A DNA stretch of 64,000 nt from contig JAVBWI010000017.1 of NCBI GenBank assembly GCA_036677445.1, forward strand, positions 124,001-188,000, given 5' to 3'. The DNA is from JAVBWI01 sp036677445 (GTDB lineage: Bacteria > Bacillota > Clostridia > Christensenellales > CAG-138). Of the stretch, positions 17,983-26,949 are shown piece by piece (positions within the stretch are counted from its first letter, which is position 1; each line of letters begins with the position of its first letter). Both the position numbers and the translations under genes were made by a program. The notes below the pieces were generated by a model, which saw only the letters and a list, made by a program, of their open reading frames with translations, was not told the origin of the DNA and did no database searches.

Positions 17983-18861
17983 ATGAAAGAATACGCATAC
18001 AAGAAGATCGATGCCTTTACGCAGGGAAGCTCTTTGGGCAACCCCGCCGCCTGTATCTACCTTGAACAGGGGCAAACGCTTTCGGATGAGGAAATGCTCT
18101 TTATCGCCAAACAGCACAAGGGGTTTGTATCCGAAATGGTGTACTGCACGAAAACGCCGGAAGCGTATGAACTTATCTATTACTCCTCCGAATGCGAGGT
18201 GGATTTTTGCGGCCACGGCACCATCGCCTGCATGTACAGCCTGATCAAAAGCACGCCGGCGCTGCTGGAACAGCCTGAGCTTAAAATCCACACCCGCAAA
18301 AAAGGCCCGCTCACGGTATATAACGGCATCCCCGGGGAGGATGCGGTATTCATCACCGCCCCCGCGCCGGTATTTACCGGCACTTCGCTCTCGCTCGGGA
18401 CGGTCGCGGAAAACCTGGGGTTGGGTGCGGATCAGCTCGACGCGCGTTACCCCGTCGATTGCATCAACGCGGGGCTGAATACGCTGATCGTGCCCATTAC
18501 AACACTCAAAGACGAGATTTCCCTGTTCCCGGGCGAAGCCGCATTGAAGGCGTTCTGTGAGAAGAACGGTGTGGACATCATACTGATATTCTCCCTGGAA
18601 GTGCGGGATGCCGCAAACCGCGCGCATACGCGGGTGTTCGCGCCCAAATTCGGCTACCTGGAGGACCCTGCCACAGGCTCGGGCAACAGCGCGTTCGGCC
18701 ACTATTTAAAGAAGAACGGCCTGTGGCGGGGGGAAGCGATTTCGCTGGAGCAGGGCGGGGAGGATAGGGTGTTCAACACCGTCCGGCTCAAGCTGCAGGG
18801 TAACTCCCTTCTCTTCGGCGGCCGCGCCACGGAACGGATTGTGGGAACATACCTCGTGTAG
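17983..18861 (+). CDS. PhzF family epimerase/isomerase-like protein
   Basis: The 292-residue protein shows the PhzF family features: YKKIDAFTQGSSLGNPAA near the start, FCGHGTIA (about 70-77) and ATGSGNSAFGHYL near 230. Members have two pseudosymmetric diaminopimelate-epimerase-like halves and isomerise small acids; outside phenazine clusters their substrates are mostly unknown. AGGAAGGCGG before the ATG at 17983 fixes the start. It has its own promoter and terminator, so it is a single-gene unit. Confidence 0.9.
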   Translation: MKEYAYKKIDAFTQGSSLGNPAACIYLEQGQTLSDEEMLFIAKQHKGFVSEMVYCTKTPEAYELIYYSSECEVDFCGHGTIACMYSLIKSTPALLEQPELKIHTRKKGPLTVYNGIPGEDAVFITAPAPVFTGTSLSLGTVAENLGLGADQLDARYPVDCINAGLNTLIVPITTLKDEISLFPGEAALKAFCEKNGVDIILIFSLEVRDAANRAHTRVFAPKFGYLEDPATGSGNSAFGHYLKKNGLWRGEAISLEQGGEDRVFNTVRLKLQGNSLLFGGRATERIVGTYLV

Positions 18862-18920
18862 CAATATGTCACACGCAAGAAATAGCGATACCCTGATCTT
18901 TCAATACTAATCAAAATTCC

Positions 18921-18964
18921 GCCCTTTGCAATGCGTTTCTAATACCATTGCGAAGGGCTTTCTT
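18921..18964 (+). terminator. Terminator of the phzF-like gene
   Basis: GCCCTTTGCAATG pairs with CATTGCGAAGGGC and is followed by TTTCTT. Confidence 0.75.
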
Positions 18965-18973
18965 CGAGCTAAG

Positions 18974-19463
18974 CTATTCCGTTTTCATTCGTTTGCTTAT
19001 TTGCTGTTCCGCAATGATGCTTGCACGCCAGTCAATGCAGCAGAGAGCCGCAAACATTCCAAATACATATACAGCCCATAGCATTATATTTAGAATGCCT
19101 TTTTCTTGATAGATCTCCGTAACCGGCATGGCAATAAAATAGATTCCGATTACAATGATTGCCGCTATACCATATTGGGCCAGCAGCCTGAAAAATCCCT
19201 TTTCTTTTGTTTTGCGCCATTTAGCCAAATATTCATCAATATCTTTATTTAACAAGTAATCGGACGTAATAAGCGCTGCAATCACAACGGCCGCGATTGC
19301 TAGTAAGAAATGCCGCCCCGAAGGCAAATGTCTTTATCAGCATATTTGTTATCAATAATACGGATGAAATTACAATGCAGGATATCACCCATAACAATAA
19401 AAACGCCTCTATCCAACGGGTTTTCCCCGCAACTTTCTTTGAGAACAGAAAAATGTATAACAT
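18974..19463 (-). pseudogene. Membrane protein gene split by one frameshift
   Basis: AGGAGGAAG and an ATG at 19463 open a frame reading MLYIFLFSKKVAGK and on through two membrane helices to TFAFGAAFL. That frame then turns to Arg/Cys-rich nonsense, while the next frame (last residues KRMKTE, stop at 18974) continues with LAIAAVVIAALITSD and another helix. The second frame has no start codon of its own apart from a TTG right after stop codons. One inserted or lost base near 19285-19300 explains both; a sequencing error is possible. The intact product would be about 163 residues with four or five helices, function unknown. Confidence 0.7.
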
Positions 19464-19547
19464 GCTTCCTCCTATACGGCGACATAACCCCGCGCCGTGC
19501 GCGCCCTCGCACCAAAAGCTTGCCTTTGGCGCGACATTATGTAGAAA

Positions 19548-19571
19548 GGGCGAAGCCGCGTGGCTTCGCCC
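19548..19571 (-). terminator. Hairpin downstream of the hydrolase gene
   Basis: GGGCGAAGCC and GGCTTCGCCC pair perfectly with a 4-base loop, 50 bases past the hydrolase stop on the minus strand; the T-run is weak. Confidence 0.4.
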
Positions 19572-19623
19572 CATATTGACAGCCGTATACGCACAAAAGC
19601 GCGCGTACACTGCCGTACAAGCA

Positions 19624-20433
19624 TCATTCTATTCTGTTTGTAATCCATCGTATGGCGTCGCCGATGACCTCGTCCCTGCAATACTCGTTGAATATTTCGT
19701 GGTACAGCCCGCCGTAAACCTTCATTTGCCGGTCGGTGGAAGCGATCTTGCCGAAGAAATCGTAGCTGTCCTGCACGCCGACGAGCGCGTCCCGCTCGCC
19801 GTGCAGTATGAGCGCCGGGTATTCGAACGCGGCGATCTCTTCGCTTAGCCAGGTGACGCCGCGCGTAAGCTCGTAGCAAAGGCCGGCCGTGAATGTCATG
19901 GTGTTGTATGGGTCTATCAGGTAATCCTCCACCACGGATTTTACCGAGCACACGCCGTCGCCCAGCTCGTTGGGGAGTTTCGTATGCGGATCCATCCCTT
20001 GCGGCACGCCCGCGATCAGGCCGATATTGTCATGCGTGAGCGCGCCGCTTAGCACAATGCCGCGCACCTTGTCCGGATATTTCGCGCCGTAGAGCGAAAC
20101 GCAGAAGCCGCCCATGCTGTGCCCGACCAGGAATATCGGCAACGCCGGTTGCTCTTTTTGCGCCGTTTCCACCACGGCGTTCAAATCCTCTATCATATCC
20201 TGGAAATCTCTATAGTAGGTACGTTCCCCCTCCGAACGGCCATGGCCGCGGTGGTCAAAGCGGTAAGCGCCTATGCCATTTTCATTCAACCGCGCAACGA
20301 CGTAATCGTACCTGCCCTGATGCTCGCAAAGCCCGTGCACCACCACCGCGATGGCACGGCAGGGCTCCGGCAGATTTACCTTCAGATACAACTGCGTGTT
20401 ATCAAAAGACGAAAGCGTTCGCTCCTGCACCAT
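19624..20433 (-). CDS. Alpha/beta hydrolase, monoacylglycerol lipase-like
   Basis: The 269-residue protein has the oxyanion HG motif (VVVHGLCEHQGRYD), the nucleophile elbow VGHSMGG (Ser near 108), Asp in ILHGERDALVG and His in GLYHEIFNE. This is the lysophospholipase/monoacylglycerol lipase group (PldB-like, Hydrolase_4), acting on monoglycerides or related esters in the cytoplasm. AGGAAGGAG precedes the ATG at 20433; longer in-frame starts add a sequence unlike the family. Confidence 0.88.
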   Translation of the reverse strand: MVQERTLSSFDNTQLYLKVNLPEPCRAIAVVVHGLCEHQGRYDYVVARLNENGIGAYRFDHRGHGRSEGERTYYRDFQDMIEDLNAVVETAQKEQPALPIFLVGHSMGGFCVSLYGAKYPDKVRGIVLSGALTHDNIGLIAGVPQGMDPHTKLPNELGDGVCSVKSVVEDYLIDPYNTMTFTAGLCYELTRGVTWLSEEIAAFEYPALILHGERDALVGVQDSYDFFGKIASTDRQMKVYGGLYHEIFNEYCRDEVIGDAIRWITNRIE

Positions 20434-20515
20434 TGCGGACTCCTTCCTGCGCAAAAAAGGGACAGCCGAGAAAGTGAAAGCTGTGAGAACTGTGAAAGGA
20501 ATATTATGTATGTAC

Positions 20516-20544
20516 AGTATACTACCGGCCGTATCGCGCGTCAA
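20516..20544 (-). promoter_or_regulatory. Promoter of the hydrolase gene
   Basis: On the minus strand TTGACG (20544-20539) and TATACT (20521-20516) are 17 bases apart, about 83 bases before the ATG. Confidence 0.7.
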
Positions 20545-20595
20545 TGCACAATAGCCTTTGCGCTTTGTAATTCAGTCGCTTTTCCGGGGGATTGC

Positions 20596-21273
20596 TCATT
20601 GCCCGTCTTCCTGCACATGCAGTTTAAACGCGCTGCGGTGGAAGCTCAGCACGCCTTCCTGCTGGAGCCTGGAAAGCTCGGCCGACATGGCGCTCCTGTC
20701 CACGCACAAATAATCCGCCAGCTCCTGCCGATTAAAGGGAATAAGGAATTGGGCGTTCCTGTGCAGGCCCGCCTGTTCATGCAAAAAGGAAAGCAGCTTT
20801 TCGCGTGTGCTGCGCTTGGAAATATGCTGGATTTTACGGCTTAAGAGTATGTTCTTATCCGCCAGCACGCCCATCATGTTGCGAATAAGCCGCGCATGGA
20901 AGGCGCAGTTGGAGGGGCAGGTGGTCACAATCCGCTTGTAATCGATAAAAAGTACCTTGCAGTCCGTTACCGCCTCCACCGATACCGGCAATATCTTTAC
21001 ATTCGCGCACGCGAACGCCTCCGCAAACAGGTTACCCGCGGCAAGCTGCGCCAACAGCGTGCGCGCGCCGGAAAATTCCTCGCGGTACACCTGTACCCGA
21101 CCATCCAATACGATGCCCACATTGCGCACAGGCTCGCCCGCGCGCAGTATCCGCTCGCCTTTTTCATATGTCCGCTTGAGCGCGTTGAGACAGGCGAGCA
21201 GGGAAGCAAGTTCGGCTTCTTCCATTCCCGCGAACAGCGGCACCGTCCTGAGCACTGGAAAAAATTCCTGCAT
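20596..21273 (-). CDS. Crp/Fnr family regulator, HcpR-like
   Basis: The 225-residue protein has a cyclic-nucleotide-binding fold (about 5-120), a long dimer helix and a C-terminal winged HTH (RQELADYLCVDRSAMSAEL). The start at 21273 has AAAGGA; longer starts run into the divergent gene. It is divergent from the ferredoxin-like gene and hcp, the arrangement of HcpR, which activates hcp under nitric oxide stress. A Crp/Fnr-type palindrome lies between them. Whether it senses NO through heme or otherwise is not visible. Confidence 0.85.
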   Translation of the reverse strand: MQEFFPVLRTVPLFAGMEEAELASLLACLNALKRTYEKGERILRAGEPVRNVGIVLDGRVQVYREEFSGARTLLAQLAAGNLFAEAFACANVKILPVSVEAVTDCKVLFIDYKRIVTTCPSNCAFHARLIRNMMGVLADKNILLSRKIQHISKRSTREKLLSFLHEQAGLHRNAQFLIPFNRQELADYLCVDRSAMSAELSRLQQEGVLSFHRSAFKLHVQEDGQ

Positions 21274-21286
21274 AGCCGTTCCTTTC

Positions 21287-21323
21287 GTTGTAAAAACAAC
21301 AGATGCTTTTGGTTCAGTATAGT
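21287..21323 (+). promoter_or_regulatory. Crp/Fnr-type operator and promoter for the ferredoxin/hcp unit
   Basis: GTTGT-AAAA-ACAAC (21287-21300) has the 5-4-5 layout of Crp/Fnr sites. TATAGT at 21318-21323 is a likely -10 box and has no good -35; the palindrome occupies that place, centred roughly 37-41 bases before the expected transcript start, as in class II activation. Confidence 0.65.
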
Positions 21324-21379
21324 ATGCTGTACCCATAAAAGCAATAGAAACAAAAAAGCGGTTAAAGGAGGAAGCAACC

Positions 21380-22102
21380 ATGCTCCGCAATATTATAAAA
21401 ATCGATGAAGAAAAATGCAACGGCTGCGGCCTTTGCGCAAAAGCCTGCCACGAAGGCGCCATCGGCATGATCGGCGGCAAAGCCAGGCTGCTGCGGGACG
21501 ATTACTGCGATGGGCTGGGCAACTGCCTGCCCGTGTGCCCCACCGGTGCGATTTCCTTTGAGCAGCGCGAAGCCGCCGCTTACGACGAAGCCGCCGTAGA
21601 GGCCGCCGCAAAGGCGAAACAGGCCGCGGCGGCGCCGGCCCATCAGCCCGCCTGCGGCTGCCCCGGCACCACGGCAAAGTCCATCCGCCGCGAAACGGAG
21701 CCGGGAACCGAAGCCCCCGCGGCCGCGTCCGTGCAGAGCGAGCTGCGGCAGTGGCCCGTGCAGATCAAGCTGGCGCCCGTCAACGCGCCCTACTTTAAAG
21801 GCGCGCACCTGTTGATCGCCGCCGACTGCACCGCCTACGCTTACGGCAATTTCCATAAGGATTTCATAAGAAAGCATGTGACGCTCATCGGCTGCCCCAA
21901 GCTGGACGAAGGCGATTACGCCGAGAAGCTCACCGAAATACTTTCCCGCAACGACATCAAAAGCGTCAAAGTCGTCCGCATGGAAGTCCCCTGCTGCGGC
22001 GGCATCGAATACGCCGTCAAACAGGCGCTCCAGCGAAGCGGCAAGCTGATCCCCTGGCAGGTGGTGACCATCTCCACGGACGGGCAAATTTTAGAGGATT
22101 AA
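21380..22102 (+). CDS. Two-[4Fe-4S] ferredoxin-like protein associated with Hcp
   Basis: The 240-residue protein carries C13-x2-C16-x2-C19-x3-C23 and C43-x5-C49-x3-C53-P, a two-cluster ferredoxin pattern. Residues about 70-110 are an Ala-rich linker with a CGC motif, and the C-terminal domain has GCPKLDEGDY and VPCCGG. It probably passes electrons to Hcp, encoded next on the same strand. AAAGGAGG precedes the ATG. A hairpin follows, so hcp may also be separately transcribed. Confidence 0.82.
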   Translation: MLRNIIKIDEEKCNGCGLCAKACHEGAIGMIGGKARLLRDDYCDGLGNCLPVCPTGAISFEQREAAAYDEAAVEAAAKAKQAAAAPAHQPACGCPGTTAKSIRRETEPGTEAPAAASVQSELRQWPVQIKLAPVNAPYFKGAHLLIAADCTAYAYGNFHKDFIRKHVTLIGCPKLDEGDYAEKLTEILSRNDIKSVKVVRMEVPCCGGIEYAVKQALQRSGKLIPWQVVTISTDGQILED

Positions 22103-22129
22103 TCTTTCGGGGCGCTGCCCCAAACCCCG

Positions 22130-22160
22130 CCAGAAACCTTTTTCGTAAAAAGGTTTCTGG
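22130..22160 (+). terminator. Hairpin after the ferredoxin-like gene
   Basis: CCAGAAACCTTTTT and AAAAAGGTTTCTGG pair perfectly around CGT. There is no strong T-run after it, so it may attenuate rather than stop transcription into hcp. Confidence 0.5.
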
Positions 22161-22415
22161 ACTTCTAAAAACAAGCAATTTGATTTATTTGTTGAGTTTT
22201 TAGAGTTCTTAGGGGCTGTTGCGCTAAGTGCATACGCCGAATAATTCTTCAAGCACTTAGCGTGACGGCCCGGGTTCGTGCCTCAACTGGGGCAAAATCG
22301 ATCCGGTGGATCGATTTTAGAACCCTGTTTCCTTTCGCATTATGCATTGAAAATGCTTAATGCGTCACTCTCTAAGCCGCCGGAGGCAAAGAAGACTTTA
22401 CTACCAAATAAGAAT
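22161..22415. repeat. Palindrome-rich leader before hcp
   Basis: No gene is visible. Three inverted repeats follow one another: CGCTAAGTGC/GCACTTAGCG (22222-22262), AAAATCGATCC/GGATCGATTTT (22294-22318) and GCATTATGCATT/AATGCTTAATGC (22337-22363). The last is 69 bases before the hcp start and could bind a regulator. Confidence 0.5.
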
Positions 22416-22431
22416 AGGAGGAATTTTACCA

Positions 22432-24033
22432 ATGAGCAACAGCAACATGTTTTGTTTTCAGTGTGAGCAGACCGCGGGCGGGAAAGGCTGCATGGGTTCG
22501 CAGGGCGTCTGCGGCAAGAAGGAAGATACCGCCGTATTGCAGGACGTACTGACCGGCGCGCTGGTAGGCCTTGCGCGCGCGGCGGAAGGCAAAGCCCCGG
22601 ATACGCACACGCACCGGGTCGTGCTCGAAGGCCTGTTCACCACCATCACCAACGTGAATTTCGACAGCGACGTCGTGCAGAAGCAGATCGAAGCCGTGCG
22701 CGACGAGCGGGATTTCCTTGCGCCCGGCTGCACAGGCTGCGCGGGCTGCAAACCGGCTGCGGAGTACGACATGAAACAGCTTTGGCAGGATAACGAGGAT
22801 ATCCGGTCGTTAAAATCCCTGATACTCTTCGGAATCCGCGGCATGGCGGCGTATGCGTACCACGCGCTGGTGCTCGGTTATACGGACGACGAAGCCAATA
22901 CCTTCTTCTATACCGCCCTGCGCGCCATCGGCAGCGATATGGGCATGGACACGCTCTTGCCGCTGGTGCTGGAAACCGGCCGCGTCAACTTCAAGTGCAT
23001 GGAGCTTCTTGACCGCGCGAACACCGAAACCTACGGCACCCCCGTACCCACCACGGTTCCTCTGTCCATCGAAAAAGGGCCGTTCATCGTGATCTCCGGC
23101 CATGACCTGAAGGACTTGAAGCTGCTCCTTGAGCAGACGGAAGGGAAGGGCGTCAACATCTACACCCACGGCGAAATGCTGCCCGCGCACGCCTACCCCA
23201 AGCTCAAGGCATACAAGCACTTAAAGGGCAACTTCGGCACGGCGTGGCAGAACCAGCAGAAGGAATTTGCGAATATTCCCGCGCCGGTGCTGTTCACCAC
23301 CAACTGCATCATGCCCGTGAAGGACAGCTACCGCGACCGTATATTCACCACCGAAGTCGTGGCTTACCCCGGCATGGTGCACATCGGGGAAGAAAAGGAT
23401 TTCACGCCCGTCATCGAAAAAGCGCTCGCGCTGGGCGGCTATGCGCAGGACACCGTGATGACCGGCATCAACGGCGGCACAGAGGTCACCACCGGCTTCG
23501 GCCACGGCACGGTATTGAGCGTCGCCGGCCAGGTGATCGACGCCGTCAAATCCGGCGCATTGAAGCACTTCTTCCTCGTGGGCGGGTGCGACGGCGCAAA
23601 GCCCGGCCGCAACTACTACACCGAGTTCGTGCGGCAAACGCCCGCGGATACCGTGGTGCTCACCCTAGCGTGCGGCAAGTACCGTTTCAACGACATGGAC
23701 CTTGGCAGCATCGGCGGCCTGCCCCGCCTGATGGATATGGGGCAGTGCAACGACGCGTACAGCGCCATCCGCGTGGCGGTCGCGCTCTCCGAAGCGTTCG
23801 GCTGCGGCGTCAACGACCTGCCGCTTACGCTGGTGCTCTCCTGGTACGAGCAGAAGGCCGTGTGCATACTGCTCACGCTTCTGTACCTCGGGCTCAAGAA
23901 CATTTACATCGGGCCGTCCCTGCCCGCGTTCATTTCCCCCAACGTATTGAACGTGCTGGTGGAAAACTACGCGCTCACGCCCATCTCCACGCCGGAAGCG
24001 GATCTCAGGAAAATACTTTCGCAAAAAGGCTAA
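22432..24033 (+). CDS. hcp: Hydroxylamine reductase / hybrid cluster protein
   Basis: The 533-residue protein has the N-terminal cluster motif C8-x2-C11-x8-C20-x6-C27, the [4Fe-4S] type of strict anaerobes. Hybrid-cluster ligands can be seen in GHDLKDL, HGEMLPAH, TTNCIMP, VGGCDGAKPGRNYY, ACGKYRFN and GGLPRLMDMGQC. Hcp reduces hydroxylamine or nitric oxide in the cytoplasm and protects from nitrosative stress. AGGAGGA fixes the ATG at 22432. It follows the ferredoxin-like gene and the divergent Crp/Fnr regulator. Confidence 0.97.
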   Translation: MSNSNMFCFQCEQTAGGKGCMGSQGVCGKKEDTAVLQDVLTGALVGLARAAEGKAPDTHTHRVVLEGLFTTITNVNFDSDVVQKQIEAVRDERDFLAPGCTGCAGCKPAAEYDMKQLWQDNEDIRSLKSLILFGIRGMAAYAYHALVLGYTDDEANTFFYTALRAIGSDMGMDTLLPLVLETGRVNFKCMELLDRANTETYGTPVPTTVPLSIEKGPFIVISGHDLKDLKLLLEQTEGKGVNIYTHGEMLPAHAYPKLKAYKHLKGNFGTAWQNQQKEFANIPAPVLFTTNCIMPVKDSYRDRIFTTEVVAYPGMVHIGEEKDFTPVIEKALALGGYAQDTVMTGINGGTEVTTGFGHGTVLSVAGQVIDAVKSGALKHFFLVGGCDGAKPGRNYYTEFVRQTPADTVVLTLACGKYRFNDMDLGSIGGLPRLMDMGQCNDAYSAIRVAVALSEAFGCGVNDLPLTLVLSWYEQKAVCILLTLLYLGLKNIYIGPSLPAFISPNVLNVLVENYALTPISTPEADLRKILSQKG

Positions 24034-24045
24034 AGCCTTTTTGCG
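24020..24045 (+). terminator. Terminator overlapping the hcp stop codon
   Basis: CGCAAAAAGGC and GCCTTTTTGCG pair perfectly with TAAA as loop, and the TAA stop codon of hcp sits in that loop. Confidence 0.7.
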
Positions 24046-24067
24046 AGGTCGCGCCACGGGCGCGGGT

Positions 24068-24197
24068 TATAGAGCCAATGCTGCAGCATTGGCTCTATAG
24101 CGCTATGGCGGGTTTTCCGTGCCAGCCTGCACCCTTGCGGGTGCGGCCGGCTGGCACGCAAGGTGTCAAAACCGGCGTACATGCCGCCGGTTTTGAC
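24068..24197. repeat. Hairpin repeat, family II copy 1
   Basis: A perfect 32-base palindrome (24068-24099, arms TATAGAGCCAATGCTG), a GTGCCAGCC/GGCTGGCAC hairpin (24119-24156) and GTCAAAACCGGCG/CGCCGGTTTTGAC (24165-24197) follow one another. The last two parts recur at 42320-42394 after desulfoferrodoxin. No gene is present. Confidence 0.75.
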
Positions 24198-24268
24198 AGA
24201 TAATATGGTGATAAAACAAGGGCGGGAGCTGTCCTGAAATGGGCGGCCCCGGTGTTTCAATATGGTTT

Positions 24269-25570
24269 TTACAGGCTCTTTTTGAACGTAGCGAGCGAAA
24301 CGGGCCTGGTCATGCCATATTCGCGCACGGGCAGCACATATCCTTTATCGTTCAGCTCAAATGCGGAGAGATACGCCTCGTCCGTCAGCCGCCAGCCGTT
24401 CGCGCCGTCCTTCAGGAGGAACAGTACATATGTGCGCCCTTTTGCCAGTACGCCGGGCATGGCCGTAACGCGAATGGTGTTCTTCGCAGTGCCGCAGATG
24501 CTCTCTTTCACGGCTATTTCGCATATGCCGGGCTTGCCTTTCACAGTCGGCACGCTCTTCACCGTGCCCACACAAACGGCGTCCGAGAGCTTGCGCAATG
24601 CTTTCGGGGAGTCCGGCGTGTGTTCATCCGGCTCGACCCTTCCCGCCGCGCTTTTGTAAATCGCAGCGTTCCGCCGCGCGAAGAAGCCGCCCAAGCCGCC
24701 TGCCGGGTAGAAATTCCGATCCTGCAGTGTGGCGAACACGCGCTGCGTAGCGCCGCAGTAGAGCGCGATCATATTGCTCGCGTCGTTGTAGAAATACGTG
24801 GAGGCAAATTCCGTATCCACATACACAGCCTTGCCGCCGGATACCACCGTGGTCCCGCGGATCATGGCCTTGCCCTTCTCATACTCCTGTTGTGTTTTGA
24901 ATCTGTACAGCGAAAAAGATTCTCCAAGCTTGTTCAGCACGGCGCGGGTTTTCACGACCCTGGGCGCGCCGGAAAACACAAAACGCGTGTTTAAAGTGCT
25001 GAATTCCTTCGCGTCCGGAAACACCTCGCGTATCCATCGCTCGTTGGAGACTTTAATAGCGTCGTATTCGTCGCCCTTTGGGACGTAATCAGAGCCCACC
25101 ACCTTCACGCGGTCGCCGTACTTTTTACTAAAATACGCGCGCGCGGCCGCCTCGCCGCCGTAATAGACATAGACGAGTACGCAGTTGTTTATGATGTCGG
25201 AGCCGCTTCTTGTGATTTCAAATTTACCATTGGTATCGTCAAAGATATTGGATGCGATCCTATCCAGCTCGGCATAGGAATATTTCGCCGACTTGAACAC
25301 CAGCAGATCGGGTTTGCGCACCATAGCCCGGATCTCGTTCTTGCGCGCCGTTGTCGCCTTGACGAGCAGCACGCCGACCTTCGCGCCGCCGTCGATCAGA
25401 TACACACCTGCAAAGTCACGGTCAGACTCCAATTCCGACAGAATATGCGCCGCTTCCATAGCATCCTCATACGCGGGCGCGGGAACGTTGTCGGCCGCAA
25501 AGGAAGCGGCCGGGAAAGCGCTTAGGAGCGTCAGCAGGCACAGCAGAGCGCAGAATAACCGTTTCGGCAT
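24269..25570 (-). CDS. Secreted protein of unknown function
   Basis: The 433-residue protein has a classic signal peptide (about 1-25, ending SFAA) and no lipobox or wall anchor, so it is likely released. It has no family I recognise. The C-terminal 120 residues read like a small beta-barrel domain (VCVGTVKSV, IRVTAMPGVLAKGRTYVLFL). AAGGAGG precedes the ATG. It lies downstream of the anti-sigma/ECF pair on the same strand with about 70 bases between, so it may be part of that regulon. Confidence 0.7.
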   Translation of the reverse strand: MPKRLFCALLCLLTLLSAFPAASFAADNVPAPAYEDAMEAAHILSELESDRDFAGVYLIDGGAKVGVLLVKATTARKNEIRAMVRKPDLLVFKSAKYSYAELDRIASNIFDDTNGKFEITRSGSDIINNCVLVYVYYGGEAAARAYFSKKYGDRVKVVGSDYVPKGDEYDAIKVSNERWIREVFPDAKEFSTLNTRFVFSGAPRVVKTRAVLNKLGESFSLYRFKTQQEYEKGKAMIRGTTVVSGGKAVYVDTEFASTYFYNDASNMIALYCGATQRVFATLQDRNFYPAGGLGGFFARRNAAIYKSAAGRVEPDEHTPDSPKALRKLSDAVCVGTVKSVPTVKGKPGICEIAVKESICGTAKNTIRVTAMPGVLAKGRTYVLFLLKDGANGWRLTDEAYLSAFELNDKGYVLPVREYGMTRPVSLATFKKSL

Positions 25571-25640
25571 AAAAAACCCCTCCTTTTTTTCCGTCTTATC
25601 ATTGACGGAGCCGGGAGGGATTTTGTTGCAGTATATTGGA

Positions 25641-26402
25641 TTATTTACCTAAATTCTCTATGATTTTGATGCAGTCCTCACGGGATACGGTCCCTATGCA
25701 TTGCGCGTATGTATCCTCAGCGACACGCAGTATCCAATATTCCAACGCCGGAATTTCCTCGGACCCATAGTCGTAGCGCAGCAAAAAGCCGGTGCCTATT
25801 TCCATGCTTTTTGCGCTGTACCCTTCCGGCAGGTTGGCGATATCCTGCTGCAGCATGGCGTCCACCCAATCCACGCGATTCTGGCCTGCGGCAATGCTCA
25901 GTTCGAACGTGATCCACTTGTTCGGATCGTCCTGATTCTGTATCTTCCAGTATCCGCTTGCCGCGTCCATGGTAAACAGCTTATCCCGGAGCGTATCCGG
26001 TAGCCAGCCGGGAAGCAGGTCCTTTACGCTGTCCGTCACCGGCAGGTTCTCAAAGCGGGCTCGCATCACACAGGTGATTGTTTCGTTACCGGTTGAGTCT
26101 GTCTTGGGCGGGTCCACCACAACGTTGTCCGGAATCGTCACGGGCTCCGTAATCTCTTCATCCGTCTTCGGCGGCGCCACAACCACATATTGCGGCGCGA
26201 ACATGGGCGAACGGCCCATCAGCACGCCAATGCCCAGCGCAATCACAAGCATCGCGGCCATGGAGGCTTGCCGTATTACGCACATGCGCTTCTCCCGCTT
26301 GACGCGGGCGGCCTGCCGGAGTGCTTCCCACATGGCGTCAAGCGGCAGATCCTGCGCGGCCTGACGCGCGCTTTCGCGTATGATTTTTTCCAGCTTATCC
26401 AT
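25641..26402 (-). CDS. Probable membrane anti-sigma factor
   Basis: The 253-residue protein has an N-terminal cytoplasmic helix region (1-45), one membrane helix (about 46-63), a Pro-rich stalk and an outer domain of about 150 residues. Its gene overlaps the ECF sigma gene by 8 bases. This topology and coupling are those of anti-sigma factors that hold an ECF sigma at the membrane until an envelope signal arrives. There is no zinc-binding HxxxCxxC motif. The outer domain recalls DUF4367-type sensors only loosely. Confidence 0.7.
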   Translation of the reverse strand: MDKLEKIIRESARQAAQDLPLDAMWEALRQAARVKREKRMCVIRQASMAAMLVIALGIGVLMGRSPMFAPQYVVVAPPKTDEEITEPVTIPDNVVVDPPKTDSTGNETITCVMRARFENLPVTDSVKDLLPGWLPDTLRDKLFTMDAASGYWKIQNQDDPNKWITFELSIAAGQNRVDWVDAMLQQDIANLPEGYSAKSMEIGTGFLLRYDYGSEEIPALEYWILRVAEDTYAQCIGTVSREDCIKIIENLGK

Positions 26403-26910
26403 GCAGCACTCCTCCTTTCTCTATGGCCTGTAAGAGCATGGCCTTGGCGCGGTGCAGGCGCGAACGCAGCGTGCTTTCGTTGAGGGAAAGCACCTTCGCT
26501 ATCTGCTGCTGCCCCAGATCCGCAAAATAGTAGAGCAATATGGGCTGCCGGTAGGTTTCGGGCAGCTCGTCGATGAGCGCGGCGACTTCCCGTTTCTGCT
26601 CCACGCTAAGAAGCTCTGCTTCCGGCAGCCCGGAGGCGTCGCATTCCGCGATATCCGGCACGGGCTCTTCCACGGGAATCTCCCGCCTGTTCGCGCGCAG
26701 CAGATCTATGCTGGCGTTTTTTGCCGCCGTGCACAGCCACGCCTTCTGTTGGTATGCAGAAAGCGCACGCACCGTGTTCATGTGCCCGATGGCGCGCAGA
26801 AACACAGTCTGCGCAACGTCCATAGCCGCCTCGCGGTCGTGCAGCAGGCCATAGGCCAGCCAATAGACCATACCGGCGTATTCCCGGTACAATGCTTCCA
26901 ACCCTTCCAT
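26395..26910 (-). CDS. ECF-type RNA polymerase sigma factor
   Basis: The 171-residue protein has sigma region 2 (EYAGMVYWLAYGLLHDREAA, DVAQTVFLRA) and region 4 (LPETYRQPILLYYFADL, LSLNESTLRSRLHRAKAML). It should direct transcription of an envelope-stress regulon and its own operon; a matching ECF-like promoter lies upstream. GGGGGGT precedes the ATG. The anti-sigma gene overlaps its 3' end. Confidence 0.93.
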   Translation of the reverse strand: MEGLEALYREYAGMVYWLAYGLLHDREAAMDVAQTVFLRAIGHMNTVRALSAYQQKAWLCTAAKNASIDLLRANRREIPVEEPVPDIAECDASGLPEAELLSVEQKREVAALIDELPETYRQPILLYYFADLGQQQIAKVLSLNESTLRSRLHRAKAMLLQAIEKGGVLHG

Positions 26911-26949
26911 GACACCCCCCGCATCCGCATAACATCCTTAATGATAAAA

